DNA from: Loxodes magnus
Lineage: Eukaryota > Ciliophora > Karyorelictea > Loxodida > Loxodidae
Assembly: GCA_946699065.1 (NCBI GenBank)
Contig: CAMPDV010001751.1
Location: forward strand, 1 to 64,000
Reading direction: 5' to 3'
DNA: 64,000 nucleotides
The notes under the pieces were generated by a model. It was not told the origin of the DNA. It did no database searches and saw only the letters and a list, made by a program, of their open reading frames with translations. The translations under genes and the position numbers were made by a program. How positions within the stretch are numbered: the first letter of the stretch is position 1; the number at the start of each line of letters is the position of its first letter. Shown here piece by piece: positions 25,807 to 38,421 of the stretch.

Positions 25807-26243
25807 ATCATTACAACTTTAAATTAATAACTTCAGTATTTTATAAGAATCAACATAAGATATTTGGCAAAAGATATAAATTAATAATTGAAGTAAACTA
25901 AGCTAATATAAGCAAAGGAACTTGGGTTACTATTTAAAAATGGTTAACTAAATATAGCTTAATTCCTAATAATATTAAAAGTTAATTTATCCTGGATTTT
26001 ATAACTAATGAAACTAATAATAATAATCTTTCAAAAGCTTAAGATAGAGTTATTATCAAACCTTTTAATTATTTATAAATGTTCATTAAAGATCGAATTA
26101 AAGAGACAGTAAATTAAAGAGTCACTTAACCTTTTATTTATAATAGAACAGCTTAAAAATTAAACTAGGTAAAAGATTTGTTAAACTAGATTAAAAGTAA
26201 ATAAAATAAGTAGCTTTATCTAATGTAATATGATCTATTATGA
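25807..26243 (+). CDS. unrecognised ORF downstream of kinase relic
   Basis: A frame under TAA/TAG=Gln reads HYNFKLITSVFYKNQHK, then GKRYKLIIEV, KGTWVTIQKWLTKYSLIPNN and FIKDRIKETVNQRVTQP, and meets TGA at 26241. No start ATG is evident; the only internal Met is late. The Trp residues here use TGG. The protein-like composition suggests a gene piece of the decayed neighbourhood, and the KWLTKY segment could be a helix of a DNA-binding or transposase protein, but I do not recognise it. Confidence 0.3.
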
Positions 26244-26532
26244 TAATTAATGTTAATAGCTATTATATTTAAATAAGTAGTAGCTTTAGTTAAATTTATA
26301 ATTATTAAAATGATTACTCTAAACATACCTATAATACTACTATTTACTATCTATAACTAAAGTTATTAATTAAAGTAATAAAGCCCTTTAATCATATTGA
26401 TATTAAGAGTTTAAAGTTTATTAATTAACTAATCTCTATTGTATTAAGTTGAATAGCGTTTGCTTATTATCTTATTGCTTAGTATATTATTATTTTAACA
26501 AGCTTATTGAGCTATTTAAAGAGTTATTAATA

Positions 26533-27000
26533 TTAAATAAATCAAATCTTTATTTTCTTTACTAAGCTAAAAATCTATTATCTTCTCTTGGAAATCAAAA
26601 ACTATAGCTGTAGAAACTAAAATCTTGGTGTTGCTAAATTTCTGTTAAGATAGAAAAAGAAAGCTAATTCTTAAAAAAATTCTAAAATGATTATATTTTT
26701 AAAAATTATGAAAAGCTCTATGATTCTATTAGTTGATTATTAAAAGCAGAAACTATAAAAATAGAGCTTATACACCAAACTCTTGCTTATTTAATGAAGC
26801 AGAGAAATAAAATAAAAAAGAAAATGAAATTTTATTTTAGTAAGTAATGAAAAGTATAGACCATAAGCCTTAATTCTATTAACTAAAAAGATTTGTAGTT
26901 AAAGATAAGAAAGTGACGATAATTTTGAAGCAGAATAAAGAATTTCGTTAAAAAGTAGTGAAGGGAGATAGATAAAACAAGATAAGTTGAATAACTTAAT
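26533..27000 (+). pseudogene. unrecognised helical protein ORF
   Basis: Under the altered code this frame gives a long Lys/Gln-rich, mostly alpha-helical protein: phrases KNLLSSLGNQKLQLQKLKSW, IEKESQFLKKFQNDYIFKNY, LIHQTLAYLMKQRNKIKKK and LKIRKWRQFWSRIKNF. Several TGA codons are read as Trp. No start is visible and no domain is recognised. It converges with a minus-strand ORF that ends at about 27010. It could equally be a piece of a larger decayed gene. Confidence 0.33.
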
Positions 27001-27009
27001 AACCTTTAT

Positions 27010-27700
27010 TAAGCTTATACTAGCTCCACTTTTTTGACTAATTTTTTAAAATTTAATTGCATATCCAATTTTTATGATTACTTGGTAATAGAAATGGCAG
27101 ATTTGCTGTCTAATTACTCAAAAGTTTGCTTATGATGTTACAAAGCTGAATTCTTTAAAATGCATTAGCTTTTAAAATGCTAGCTTCAATTTTCTAAAAA
27201 TAGCTAAGATTTTTTAGCTTCATTTTTTATCTTATGACTAGAAATTTCTTTAATTTGAAGTAGCTTTAGAATCTTGTTCTTAAGAACATTCTCATTCTTA
27301 AAATGTTCATTGAAGCTATTATTCTGAAGAATTACTCTTTTTCATTTTATTAAGTGCTTTCCTTTATCTCTTAATATTTTAATTTCTGATAATTGTCAGA
27401 AGGTATATAAGATACTATGTAAAAATCTCATAGTTTTAAGTGTGAATAACTCTCTTTCCTTAAAGAACTTAATTCTACATTTGCATATGTTTTTTGTCAT
27501 TTCTTCAGTAAGTTATCTTCTAGATTTTCAATTAATTCAAGCAAGCCTGAAAAGATTCTTAAAACCTATCTCTGTTTTTTATAAATAGATCTAAAGAGTT
27601 ATTTCTTCTTACTCTAGTTATTAGAAGATTTAGCAGGCAGAAACGCAAATAAATTGATAAATAAATTGGTTAATTTTTATAAAATGCCTACCTATGTCAA
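27010..27700 (-). pseudogene. unrecognised coiled-coil ORF, minus strand
   Basis: Reading leftwards, the frame gives RFCLLNLLITRVRRNN, RDRFQESFQAWINWKSRRQL, MTKNICKCRIKFFKEREL, RFLHSILYTFWQLSEIKIL and KGKHLIKWKRV, then Lys/Asn-rich sequence to about 27010. Trp residues recur, mostly as TGA, within helical segments. The composition is protein-like and consistent for more than 200 codons, but the start is not defined and no family was recognised. Confidence 0.33.
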
Positions 27701-29150
27701 ACTTCTTTTAACTCTGCTAGATAAAATTTATCCTTCTTAATTTTGCACTTCAAATTACTTCAAATTACTGTTACTAGAACTTAAATCACTATTTCTCCTT
27801 TTAAATCCGCTCAAACATTTTTAATCTAATTAAAAAGTTCTGGTAGTGATTTTGTTTTTGCTGATTTAAGTTTAAAATCTCATAGACTGACTTAGAACTT
27901 CTAAAATTATTCTCATTCAAAATTTACTTAAGATCTGATTTGTCTTATTATCTCTAACTTAGTATTTTAGCTAAGACAAATCTCTTAATGCCTAGAAATA
28001 TTATGCTTTACATATTTGATTCTCAAATTTTCTTTAATTCATTTGTTATTCACTCTGAAAGCAAGCCAAAAACTACTTAAGGAAGCAAAGCTAGAGATTT
28101 AAGTATTAAACTAAAACGATTTCTTTATATGATGATATAAATCTTCTGCTTGAAGGGTTATTTCTTTATATATCCAAATTCTAACTCAGATCAATTCATC
28201 TTGCTTCAATAATGATTTGATCCTCATTCACTTAAGACAACTCAGTATCTATATATCCGATTTTTTATTAAGGACTACTCTATGTGAATATTATTAACCC
28301 ATAATCTCATAGTAAAGACATGATTCTACTATTTTGAACTAGATAATTAAATATCTTTGAGTAATAAAACCATAAGCATTTTAAAATTAAAAGCAATTTA
28401 TAGTTCTAGAGACAGAAATAGCCTTAGTAAAGAGTCTAAGTTTACTAAAGATCTAATTGCTTATAAATCTTAAATTCAATTAAGAGATTGTAAAAGTAAT
28501 TGATTAAACTACCTAAATTATAATTGAAAGCTTAATAAGTATTATTATACAAACCTTTCAAGTTAGTATATTCATAATAAATATGCATTTATCTTAATAA
28601 AAGAAGCTATTTCTTTTAATTTGTCTATAAAAAGAGGCTTCTATGTATATGCTTTTGAAATATCATTTCAAATTTTAAAATTTAAGTTGTATAATTTGGA
28701 AGGAAATTAAAGCTATAAATTTGGAAAATAGAAGATAAAAGTTTTAGGTGAAAGAAAGCATTGTGCTTAGCCACCTAAAAGTAACAAAATATTATCTTAG
28801 AGAAAAAGATTAAATCAAAAATAGCTTAATAGACAGCTATAGAAAGATATATTAAAAAGCAACCATTTAGAATAAAAATATCTATAAGTAATTATTTACT
28901 TATAATTGATAGGCATTAATAATAAAGCTATCCTAATTCTTTTAAGAAGGGTTAATCTTAATCAAGCAATTAAAGTATAATTCAATCATTTTAGTTATTT
29001 TAAAAGTAAAGGCAAGGATAAAAATAGTTTACCGCTATTTTTTATTATTATTAATATATACAACTTTAATAAAAAATCTATTAAATAGTGATTACCTTTA
29101 AGATACTAAAGATAAATTAACATAATAAAGTTAAGTGATTGATATTATAA
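27701..29150. other. intergenic AT-rich DNA
   Basis: Mostly low-complexity A+T-rich sequence. No convincing ORF, RNA or repeat was seen. Confidence 0.4.
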
Positions 29151-29870
29151 AGATGCTAATTCGTTTTATACAAAAGAAAAACTTATTAGCAAGGAAATTA
29201 TAAAAATAACTAAAATACATGAATCTATTGCTATTTATATGCTAGATCAAGAAAACATTTTAAGCTATTTAATAAACTTAATGTTAAAGTTAGAAATAAA
29301 AAATATGTAAAAAATATTAAATAAAAGGAGTAATAAGGAAAGAGATCTTAACGCCTTTTGGAATATCTCACAAAGTCAGATTAACGAATCCTAAACCTAG
29401 CTTTAGAAACAGACTGAACTGGATAATAGACTCGAAAAAGCAGAAGAGAAGTTATAAACTTTTAAGAAAGAGTAAAGCGAAACTGGAGCTATACAAATGG
29501 AAATCGAAACCTAGAAAGAGCAAAAAAATCAAGGGAAATAATTCAAAATAAAAAAGAAATGTTTCTGCTGTGGAAGCGTATGACATTTTTATCGGAAGTG
29601 TTAGAAATTCTAATAGAAATAAAGAAACTATTGGATTAAAGAACAACAAAAGAAGAAAAAAGAAGAGGAAGAATGAAAAGAATGTATTGCAACCCGGATG
29701 GTTCAATATACAAGATTAAGATGGAACTAAGGCAAGTTAAAGGAGGGAAAACCTGGAAAAATCTGAGTTCCCAATCTCGCTAAAATTGGGCGACCCGAAC
29801 TCTTTTATTTAACAGCAGGGAGCATGAACTGCTGTCTTCCTGACGGGGTTGGAAATCCCTAAAACGGAAA
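29150..29870 (+). pseudogene. second gag-like CCHC zinc-knuckle ORF
   Basis: The frame begins as a helical region (phrases HESIAIYMLDQENILS, ERDLNAFWNISQSQ, ELDNRLEKAEEKLQTFKKEQ) and leads to a zinc knuckle C-x2-C-x4-H-x4-C at 29560-29601 (CFCCGS ... HFYRKC). TGA stands just before the His, where most knuckles have Gly, so here it could be Trp or a mutated GGA. A Glu-rich stretch follows, then a frameshift near 29670, then YCNPDGSIYKIKM, which matches YCTAEGRIY in the CCHC ORF at 15.5-17.0 kb. The two are therefore copies of one retroelement-like family. The standard-code minus ORF 29452-29706 is its antisense shadow. Confidence 0.65.
29770..29860 (+). other. cluster of short hairpins at retroelement 3' end
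   Basis: CCCAAT (29770-29775) pairs with ATTGGG (29785-29790), GGG and CCC flank cga directly after it, ACAGCAG (29812-29818) pairs with CTGCTGT (29829-29835), and GGG and CCC flank gttggaaat near 29845-29860. The patch is much richer in G+C than the surroundings. It may be a structured 3' end used for template recognition by a retroelement, or simply the tail of the coding sequence. Confidence 0.35.
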
Positions 29871-32800
29871 ACTTAAAATTAATATTATTATAATAAAAGG
29901 AGCAATACATAAATTTGGTTTAAAATCTGTGAATGCATAGGTATTTAATAAGAGCAAAGATTAATGCATCAAATAATTTAAGACAAAGTTCTAGTAAGTA
30001 ATTAATCCTCTGAAAGATAATCTTAACTAGATAAAGCTAATTTAAAAATATGATTGAAAATTAGCTATAATACAACTCATTAGCACTTGACTTTTTTCGT
30101 TTGTATAGGCTCTGCAATAAAAGCAGCTTGCTCTTAGTAACCATTTAATTGAATGCAAGATATTAACAAAGTAATCTCAAATTAATCTATTGATATAGAA
30201 GTAGTTTGAGATAAAATTTTAAAGTTATAACGACAATAAAAGTTTTAATAGTGTATAAAGCAAGGCAGAAGTTATTTTTTATAAAAGGATTACTAAATAA
30301 ACAATGACTAGACATTTATCTAAAATGTAGATTATATGATAACAGTATTGAAAATACTACGTATAATATATAAAAGGAATAAGCGCTATCATAGAAGTTT
30401 AAAATTAAATTATTTATTTTAAAAGTAAAAGAACGAAGTTAAACTAGCCAAAAGTATATGGATTACCCACAAATGAAGAATAATAAATAATATTTATAAA
30501 TAAATGATATTAATAAAAATTGTTATTATTGTCTATACAAATCTAAAACTTTAACATTGTGCAAGTACATTGTTCTGAAAATTGAACCTCATATTTTAGA
30601 AAAGACTTATATAAAAAAGGATTTATAAACCTTTGCGAAGAATCTATACCTTAACAACGAGTTGATATTTAAAATTTGTCTTTCATAGTTTATGTTTATA
30701 TAGGGATTTTTTTTACAATTCAAGATCTTTTTCAAACTAAAATGCTATAGAAGATTACTAAAAATACAGGGATTAAAAATATGTTTAACACATTTCTAAA
30801 ACATTAAAAATTTATTATTAGTCGCAGATTGACTAAACAAATACTATATAACCTTCAAATATTTTAAAGATCTTAAAATTTCGTAACTTATCCATAATTA
30901 CTAAAATTACTAAGAATTTAAAGTATAGAAAGTTTAAAATATTAATTTTGAAGTATTTCTTGTTTATCATTTTTATTAGCTTCCCTCTAATGCTTGCTCA
31001 TTGTTTCATTATAATTGTAATGTTCTCATTTTTAATATTGTTCTGTATCTTTGTTGAAGTATTTTAAATAAAGATATATTTCCTTTAGCATTTAATGTTT
31101 TATTATGAATATAAATTAGTTAGTGATTTATCTAATAATTTTTGCAATGATTTAATTTATTTAAATAAGACTATTAATTTGCTTGATTGTTTCTTAAATA
31201 TTATTTAAATTTTAATCTTTTATCTATAAATTATTTAATCAAAATAATATTATCATCTTATTTAAAAATAAAGGGTTTATTAAAATAATAATAATGAGAC
31301 TTAAATTTAGATAAAGAGAGTTAGTATTATTAAATAATTAGGAAGATAATAATTAGTAGACTATTAAACTAAAAGTATTTCTATTATTAGAATATTAATA
31401 TATCTTTAATTTAGTATATATCTTAATTAAATTAAAGAAAACTTCCTATTTCACTTTAATTAAAAATCATTAATTGGGAGTAATCTAAGTTTTAATATCT
31501 TAGAAATTTTAATTAAAATCTTATTTGCATCTAAACTAACTGAGAAACTATTCGGAAAAAGAAAGTTTAAGTCATAAAGCTAAAAGAAATTAATAGATAT
31601 TAGAAAGTTAAAATCTTAAGACTTTAAGGATTCACTGAAGGTATTGGAAGCTATTTTAATTTGAAAGGGAAAAAGAATTAATTGAGTAGAATAAGTATAA
31701 ACCACTAAAAATATTCGGTAGAAGCAAAATCTAAGATGTTTAAATAAATAAAAAGTGTTATAATCATTTTGAATTTTAATTAGAGTCCAGAGGAATCTTC
31801 ATTAAAAAAAATCATTAAATAATTGAAAAATTAGCAAAAATAAATAAATTAAGCTAACTTAAGACCATAAAATGAGCTACAGCCTTCAATTCTATAAATG
31901 GAAAGAGGAAATGGAATTTAAAGAAAGATATTTAATGTAATAAAAAATAGGAAATAAGACATAGATAAAGATAACTAAAATGAAATCAATCTAGAAAGCC
32001 AATTTTAATTTTCTCTAGTAAAATTCTGTTAGCATCTACTCATAGAAAGTGACTGAAGGATTTTTAACAATGATTTCACTAAATTATTTAAGATATCTTA
32101 AGTTTAAATTAGGATTATAAAACTTACCTTTGTATCTTGCAAAAACTGAAGAAATGTAAAAAGATAAATGCCAGAATATAAATTTTTAATTTAGCTATAT
32201 TTAAATTATTATTCTTACCAATCTTAAAATATAAACTTTATAAATAATAGATAAAAGAAGTACTAAATAATCTATAACTACTAGATACATTTAATTATAA
32301 GGAAATGTCTATGGCTTAAATAATAAAGTATTAAAACTAAATAAAGGAAATTAATAATAAAATTAAAATTAAAAATAATAGCATTAGTAAGCTTATATAT
32401 GTAATTTAGCTAAAACTAAATAACTATTATTAAGAAGCTTAGTATTTTAAAAGTAACTAATAAATTAAATATTCCTTTCTTAAGTTAATCTTAATCAATA
32501 GATATCTTATATTACTATTATTACTATTTATTTTATTAGCATATTATTTATTTTTACTTATTAAACCAAAGTTTCATTAAAATAATTGAATGAACTACAT
32601 TGCTGAAATTTATCTTAAAATATTAGAAAGATACTAAAAATTTTAAAATAAAATATATGAAACACTATGCTTGATACACAGCTAGAATAATAAAATAAAA
32701 TAATGATAGATATAATCACTAATATAACAAACAATTATAAATTTATTACCTCAAGTATTTAAATAGTGTCTTAATTTTGGATATAAGATTGATTAATAGA

Positions 32801-33290
32801 ATCTACAGTTAAGCCTTAATTATTTATGTGGTTGGGTCATAAGAAAGAACTTAAATAAAAATAAGAAATACTATAAATTTAGAATAAAAAACACAAAAAT
32901 AAAACTTAGAATATTAAAACCTAATTGGTGATTATTATTTCTATAAAGCTAAGATCTTCCTTTAATTTTAAGATTCTTTTTTATTCAAATATATAGTAAT
33001 ACAACTAAATAACTTTAATTATCTCTTAACTTTAATATTACTCTAAAAATTTGCTTTAGATGTTATCTAGCTTAATAACTTTTTTAGTTTGAGTTAATTT
33101 TAAAATTCGAAAATCAAATAAAATGGATATTATTCAAATTACAACATAGAAACACTAATCCACAGAAAAAATAAAGACTAGCAAATATTTAGCAAATAAA
33201 GAAGAGATGAAAGATTAATCTTACTATTTAAAATAATTAAATTGATAGAGGATTCTTAATCTATAGTCCATCTGATAGTTTTGCAATTAA
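29871..33290. other. long AT-rich region without assigned gene
   Basis: Very A+T-rich, with many short runs of alternating A and T. No domain, RNA or long repeat was recognised on either strand. Confidence 0.4.
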
Positions 33291-33299
33291 ATATATTAG

Positions 33300-35100
33300 A
33301 AAGACCCAATCTAAGTAAAAAGAGCTGGAGCTAAAATAGAATTAGGAAATCAAGAGATGTTTTCAGCGTATTTGCTTCTGATTAATAAAAGATTAAATTA
33401 GCTTTGATCTCCGAGAAAAAAAGGAATCTCCTTAAAATTATAATATTAATAGTAATAAAGAGTAGCAAAAGACATTAATTCTGGAACTATATTTCAATCA
33501 AAGAATAAGAATAGGTAAGAAAGATAAGACCTGAAACTTCTAATATGAGCAGAACTAGTTCAGTGGCAAAAAGATGAGTTAATCTTAGCAAACATTGAAA
33601 AATGCCTAAAATTTTATCAAGCTTTGAGACATTTTTAGAAGAGTCTGAATTTTTCATAACATTCAAAATTTCAAAAAAAAAACTAAGGTTTCTCGCAAAT
33701 ACTAAATTAAACTGAGTCACATTTAGTTCTTAAAAAGTAGAGTTTATGCATATCTTATAACAAAAGAATACTGTAAGTATTATTTATTTAGACGCTAGAA
33801 AAATCCCTTTTTATTATAGAACATGCCAAGCTTTTAGATCTTAAAAGTTCAAATGCCTTAGCTCTATAGCAAGCTGAAAAAAATAGCAGCTATTCAATCT
33901 AAAAGGCAATTATGAGCTTTAAAGCAGATTCTAAGAGATAATTATTACTTGGCAGCTAAATTTTAAGTACCTATAAATAGATATTAGAAATGAAGCTTTT
34001 TCTTTTAACAAGCTCGACTTCAAGTGTTCTTAATTCCTCACAATTAATTTTAGAATTTGTAAGATAATATATAGAGTCCAGCTCTAATTAATAAAGGAGA
34101 GAAGCTTAGCAAGTACTAGAGATAGTAATGCTTGAAAGGAAAATTATAAGCTTAAGTGAAAATCATAAGTTTCTTAGTCAATTCTGAAGAATTAAAAAAG
34201 CAGATTCATGGAACTGAGTTCTAGGAAGAATATCATTAGTTTTTATAAAATTAGATTGATTACTTTAGAACATTTACCGACTGAAAATAGTCCTTATATA
34301 AATATGAAGAAGACCCTATAGTTTCCTAAATAAACTTTAGAAGCATCTGGATTATTTATTTAGCATAAAAAACTAACTTCTCCTGAATAATATTGAGTAA
34401 TCAGTAGTTCTAATTGAGCACCCAAAAATTAAAGTAGACTGAATTGGAATTTTTAGCACTCAAACTTAAATGAACGTTAAGTTTATGTAATTCTTAGAAG
34501 CTTTGATTTCAGATTATTGAGAAATAAAATTAAGAAAAATTGTAGAAAACTACTTTTAATAACTTAGTTGGGCTTGGGAGTTTATCTGATAAAAGATATC
34601 TGAAACTATATTAGGAAGAGACATAAATATCTACAAAATTTCACTTAAAGAAAAATTCACAGTTCCTAATATATCTTACTAAAAAATCTAAAACAAATAC
34701 TCAGCTTACTATAAGAATATTCTGGCTAGGTGGATGCATGCAAATTTAATAAGTATTGCAGTAAAATTTGCTAAATTGAAGCAAAAAAATAATAATAAAC
34801 TGTTTTAGCGATTTTTAAACGACTGCAACTAAAATAAAGACTAAATTGGTAGGAATTGAAAAAAAGTAGACACCAACTCCTTAAAATATTTGGAGGATTC
34901 AAGAATATTAGAAATAAATAAATATAATAAGCAAGAGTAAAAAACAAATCACATGAAATAATAAGATTTTTTAATTATTAGTGCCTATTTACTTATGAGA
35001 ACTCAGGGATATTTTTGAAAAATTTCTTCAAAAAAATAGGAGATATAGTCACTTAATTAAATAGATCTTAAAAAATATCTTGATTTAATTTAAGTCATAA
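33300..35100 (+). pseudogene. relic of a ciliate-expanded large membrane/PAS-like protein family
   Basis: From about 33300 to 33960 one frame reads IELGNQEMFSAYLLLINK and AELVQWQKDELILANIEKCL. From about 33990 the +1 frame continues with ARLQVFLIPHNQFQNL, KGEKLSKYQRQQCLKGKLQA, QVKIISFLVNSEELKKQIHG, YHQFLQNQIDYFRTFTDWKQ and, after 34560, LGSLSDKRYLKLYQEE and HLKKNSQFLIYL. The order of these phrases resembles the long multi-domain membrane proteins that are greatly expanded in ciliates (often annotated as PAS-domain proteins), as I remember them; this is not a database match. The frame change and several TGA codons suggest decay. Membrane segments are not clear in what remains. The standard-code minus ORF 33487-33720 is antisense to it. 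Confidence 0.45.
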
Positions 35101-37919
35101 CTTAAATTAATCAAGGGCTGAAAGATATAAAATTAAGTTTATCATTTTAATTGAATAAAGTAAAAACTTTAAAAGATATAATATCATGCCAAAAATTCTT
35201 AAATAAAATTTCTAAAGTTTGCTTTAGCTTTAAAATTTCAGGATTAATTCCTTTTGATAACATCACGAAATATCAAATTATAATAATCAATTATTGGCTA
35301 GTTATCATGATTAATAATCAGCTCTATCTATTCTCACTAATTTAGCTAAAAATTGAATATATATCTGCTATTTCCTTGTCTTAAGATAGATTAATATCAG
35401 AACAGTACTAATATGTTTCTATGCTTAAGAAGTCTTTATATCTTTCTACTTTTAAGAGCTTCTTAGCATGTATCTTATGTTTAAAAGCTTTTAGTATTTA
35501 AATTGCAGCATATTTACCAGTTTTAGTATCAATAGCAGAAAATATTAATAAATATACCATTCTACTCATTATATCTTATATTTACAACCTTCTATCCAAT
35601 CTGAAAGAAAAGTCTAAGATAGTTAAATTGATAGTCTTAATACCTTAAGGTATTTAAATTTAGATGATAGAATATTGATTTTTTAGGCTAGCAATTGAAG
35701 AAGTTAGAGAAGTAATATTTTGTTTAAAGATGATATCAATTTATAAAAACAGCTCTATTATTACTTGGTAAGCAAAATATCGATAATGAATATCTATAAA
35801 TAATGATCATAAATCTCCAAGCTGTAAATGTTAATAAGATAAGATTTAGTTTAATTATATAATAGAAGCTATTAAATTGATAAATGCTAATATATGAAAG
35901 ATAACTTTCTAAGTCTTTTTAAATAAGTAGATTATTATTAAATATACACAAGATAATATTAATAATACTAAGATAAATTAAAGATCTCTTTATTGAAAAT
36001 AGGTTTTAATATACTAAAGTGTCTATTTTATAAATACAATACTTTTTAATTATTTAAGAGTATAATAAAGAAATTAATTATGTAAGCCAGTCCTAGATAT
36101 ATAAAGCGTCGCTTAGATCTTTTTATTTAAATTGATTTACTTATTTTATTATGTATTAATGACAGTTAAATGATAACGAATTATTTTATTGTAAGAATGA
36201 AATCTAACTATAGGACAAGTTAAAATACTTAACTAGGTGAAGAGTTAATATCGAAGATATTAAAGTTAGAAAAATTACTTAGTAATATAATTCAATAATA
36301 AGACAAAGACTATTAAATTTAAATCAAATGTTAAAGAATCTTCACAGTTAAGTAGTAACGACATAAGATACTTTTGATACGAATTTAGTTGAAGAAAGTC
36401 ACTTTAAATCCTCTAAACTTATTTTATTATAGTATCTTTTCATGTTTAACAATTTTAGTTGGAGAATATCTTTAATCGATTTTATAAAATGAATAAGAAA
36501 AATAAAGAAAGTTTACTCTTTAGGTCGTCTCTAATGTAATATTTAATTTTTTCGTTTATCTGAAGAAATTTCAATGCTAGATTTATTTAGCTACTTTGTA
36601 GAATACAAATAGCCATTTCTTGAAGTGCTTCTGTTTCTTTAAGAGTATTTAATTTACTTCAGCAAGTCTCTAATCATCTCCCCGCTTCCTTGTACTTTAT
36701 CATTTTCACAGCACAAAAGATAGTTTGAAAATACTATTATTAGACAAGTTACCTTCTTTTTCTTCTAGACATTTAAAATACTCTTTACACTATACTTAGC
36801 TGCTACGATAAATTTCACTTTCTTAAGTATCCCATAAGCAAGACCTCGTTCAAGTTATTAATAGCCTAGTTTAAAATAGGCTATAATGTTTGAAATTACT
36901 AATTCGTCACTAAAGATCTCAATAGTCTGAATCTAGTTGTATGTCTTATTTAGAGAAATCTATTGGAATTGACTTAACCTTTTATATTATTTTCTTCCTA
37001 AAAGAATCTTATTTAATTGAGTCCAAAATAATTATTCAAAGGCTGAATGGTTTATGCTTGCTATTAAAGATCGCCAAGATTAGCTTTTACAGTTATCCTG
37101 ATTTTATAAAGAGTAATTACGGATTCTCTTATTCTGAAGGCGTTCTTTTAGTAAATCTCTTTTTCTTGTTTATGATTAGTTAGTTTCTACTAAGGATAAG
37201 TTGAAGATACTTGTAGAGGATTACTTTAAACGTTCTTTCTAAGTAAGTTTGTTTTTTCCTAATTCTTCAATTATTTCGCTATTGTAAGATTTTTAATTTA
37301 TTAAGGTCTAAATTTGAATTACTGTGATTTGTTACGTGTTACCTTAAGGAGAGAATGCGCTAGGTCATATTCTTTAGTAGTACGATCAAAAAATGTTATT
37401 GTAATCCTAAAATAATCTATTTATTTCCCTGAAAATTTTCTTTCTATTTGTAAAATAAATTTTGAGGAAAATTAGCTCTTCTTCTAAGGATTTAGAAAGT
37501 TTTGCTAATATTATTAAATGTTGCCCTTTCTGCTTTAGAATAGGGAAAAGTTTCTATAATTTGCACTTGAAATATTTGTAATATGGGCTGATATATCATC
37601 ACTCCTCTTTTACAGCTAGAAAAAAATAATTTTCGGAGTCTTGTTAATCATATATCTCTATTATTTTCAGCTTCATTAATCAGCTCTTAAAAGAATTTGA
37701 GCCATCATTTGATTCAATATTCAGTTTAGTATCAATGCAGCGTATTATTGATATATAATTCAGAGTTCTTCTCATAATTTCTGCGTTTTGCTTTTTAGAA
37801 TTTATTCTTTTCTCTAAATTCATTGCTAATTAGAATCGCATTTTTCTAGCAATTAAAAGGTTTTATTTACATTTATTAAGCGTTTTAAATATTTTAAATA
37901 TTTTTTAACTTATAAAGGC
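35101..37919. other. AT-rich region left of the palindrome, gene content unclear
   Basis: Both strands of 36.4-37.9 kb read as protein-like sequence under a code without stops, for example minus-strand ERGLAYGILKKVKFIVAAKY and RLRKLFFSSCKRGVMIYQ, so coding pieces may exist. I looked for reverse-transcriptase blocks and did not find convincing ones. The plus ORFs 35151-35345 and 36941-37183 show no known domain. Confidence 0.35.
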
Positions 37920-38190
37920 TACCTAATTTTTAAGATTTTTCCTCGTTTACGAATAGACAAAGTAGATTTTTTAATATTTTGCTACCTTTTTTGTACTAGA
38001 TTTATATTAGTCAGGAAAGCTTTAATTTGCATAATAATTTTGCAGATGCTTTAGAGTATATAATGCAGTAAGAGCAAGGTAGATAAGGATTTTGTGTTGC
38101 TTGGTAGGAAAGTTGGCCTCAAAAGATGTAAAGGTTTAGATCTATAATAAAAGGAATAAATAATCTAAAAGTGAAGTTGGTTTAGTTGCA

Positions 38191-38421
38191 TTAATCTGGC
38201 ATTGTATGGCAATTGAGGTACATAATAGTTGAAATTTTATAATAATAGTGGTTATAAGGTAAGTCTGATTGATTAAATAATGTAATTAGATACTTAAAGG
38301 ATTTTTTGGGATAGGAGTATAAGATGATTAGAGTGAAGATGATTGATATGAATTGATAATATTGATGTAAAATAACTGTACTTGTTACTAAGTATCTTAT
38401 ATATAAATATGGTTTTAGCAT
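38191..38421 (-). CDS. 76-codon ORF in left arm, unknown
   Basis: The ORF starts MLKPYLYIRYLVTSTVILHQ, holds a hydrophobic centre (FISIIFTLIILYSY) and has no TAA, TAG or TGA before its end TAA, which is unusual in this A+T-rich DNA. It is repeated in the right arm at 62826-63056 with one change (Met to Ile near the end). It could encode a small single-pass membrane protein or be a chance open stretch. No family recognised. Confidence 0.3.
   Translation of the reverse strand: MLKPYLYIRYLVTSTVILHQYYQFISIIFTLIILYSYPKKSFKYLITLFNQSDLPYNHYYYKISTIMYLNCHTMPD

Noticed and set aside
25629-25811. 60-codon minus-strand ORF
   Set aside because: It is antisense to the C-terminal part of the kinase relic.
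29452-29706. 84-codon minus-strand ORF
   Set aside because: It is antisense to the zinc-knuckle ORF and consists of Phe/Leu runs with no motif.
36400-37900. Reverse transcriptase on the minus strand
   Set aside because: Protein-like text is present, but none of the polymerase blocks such as the YADD/FADD motif could be found in a consistent order.
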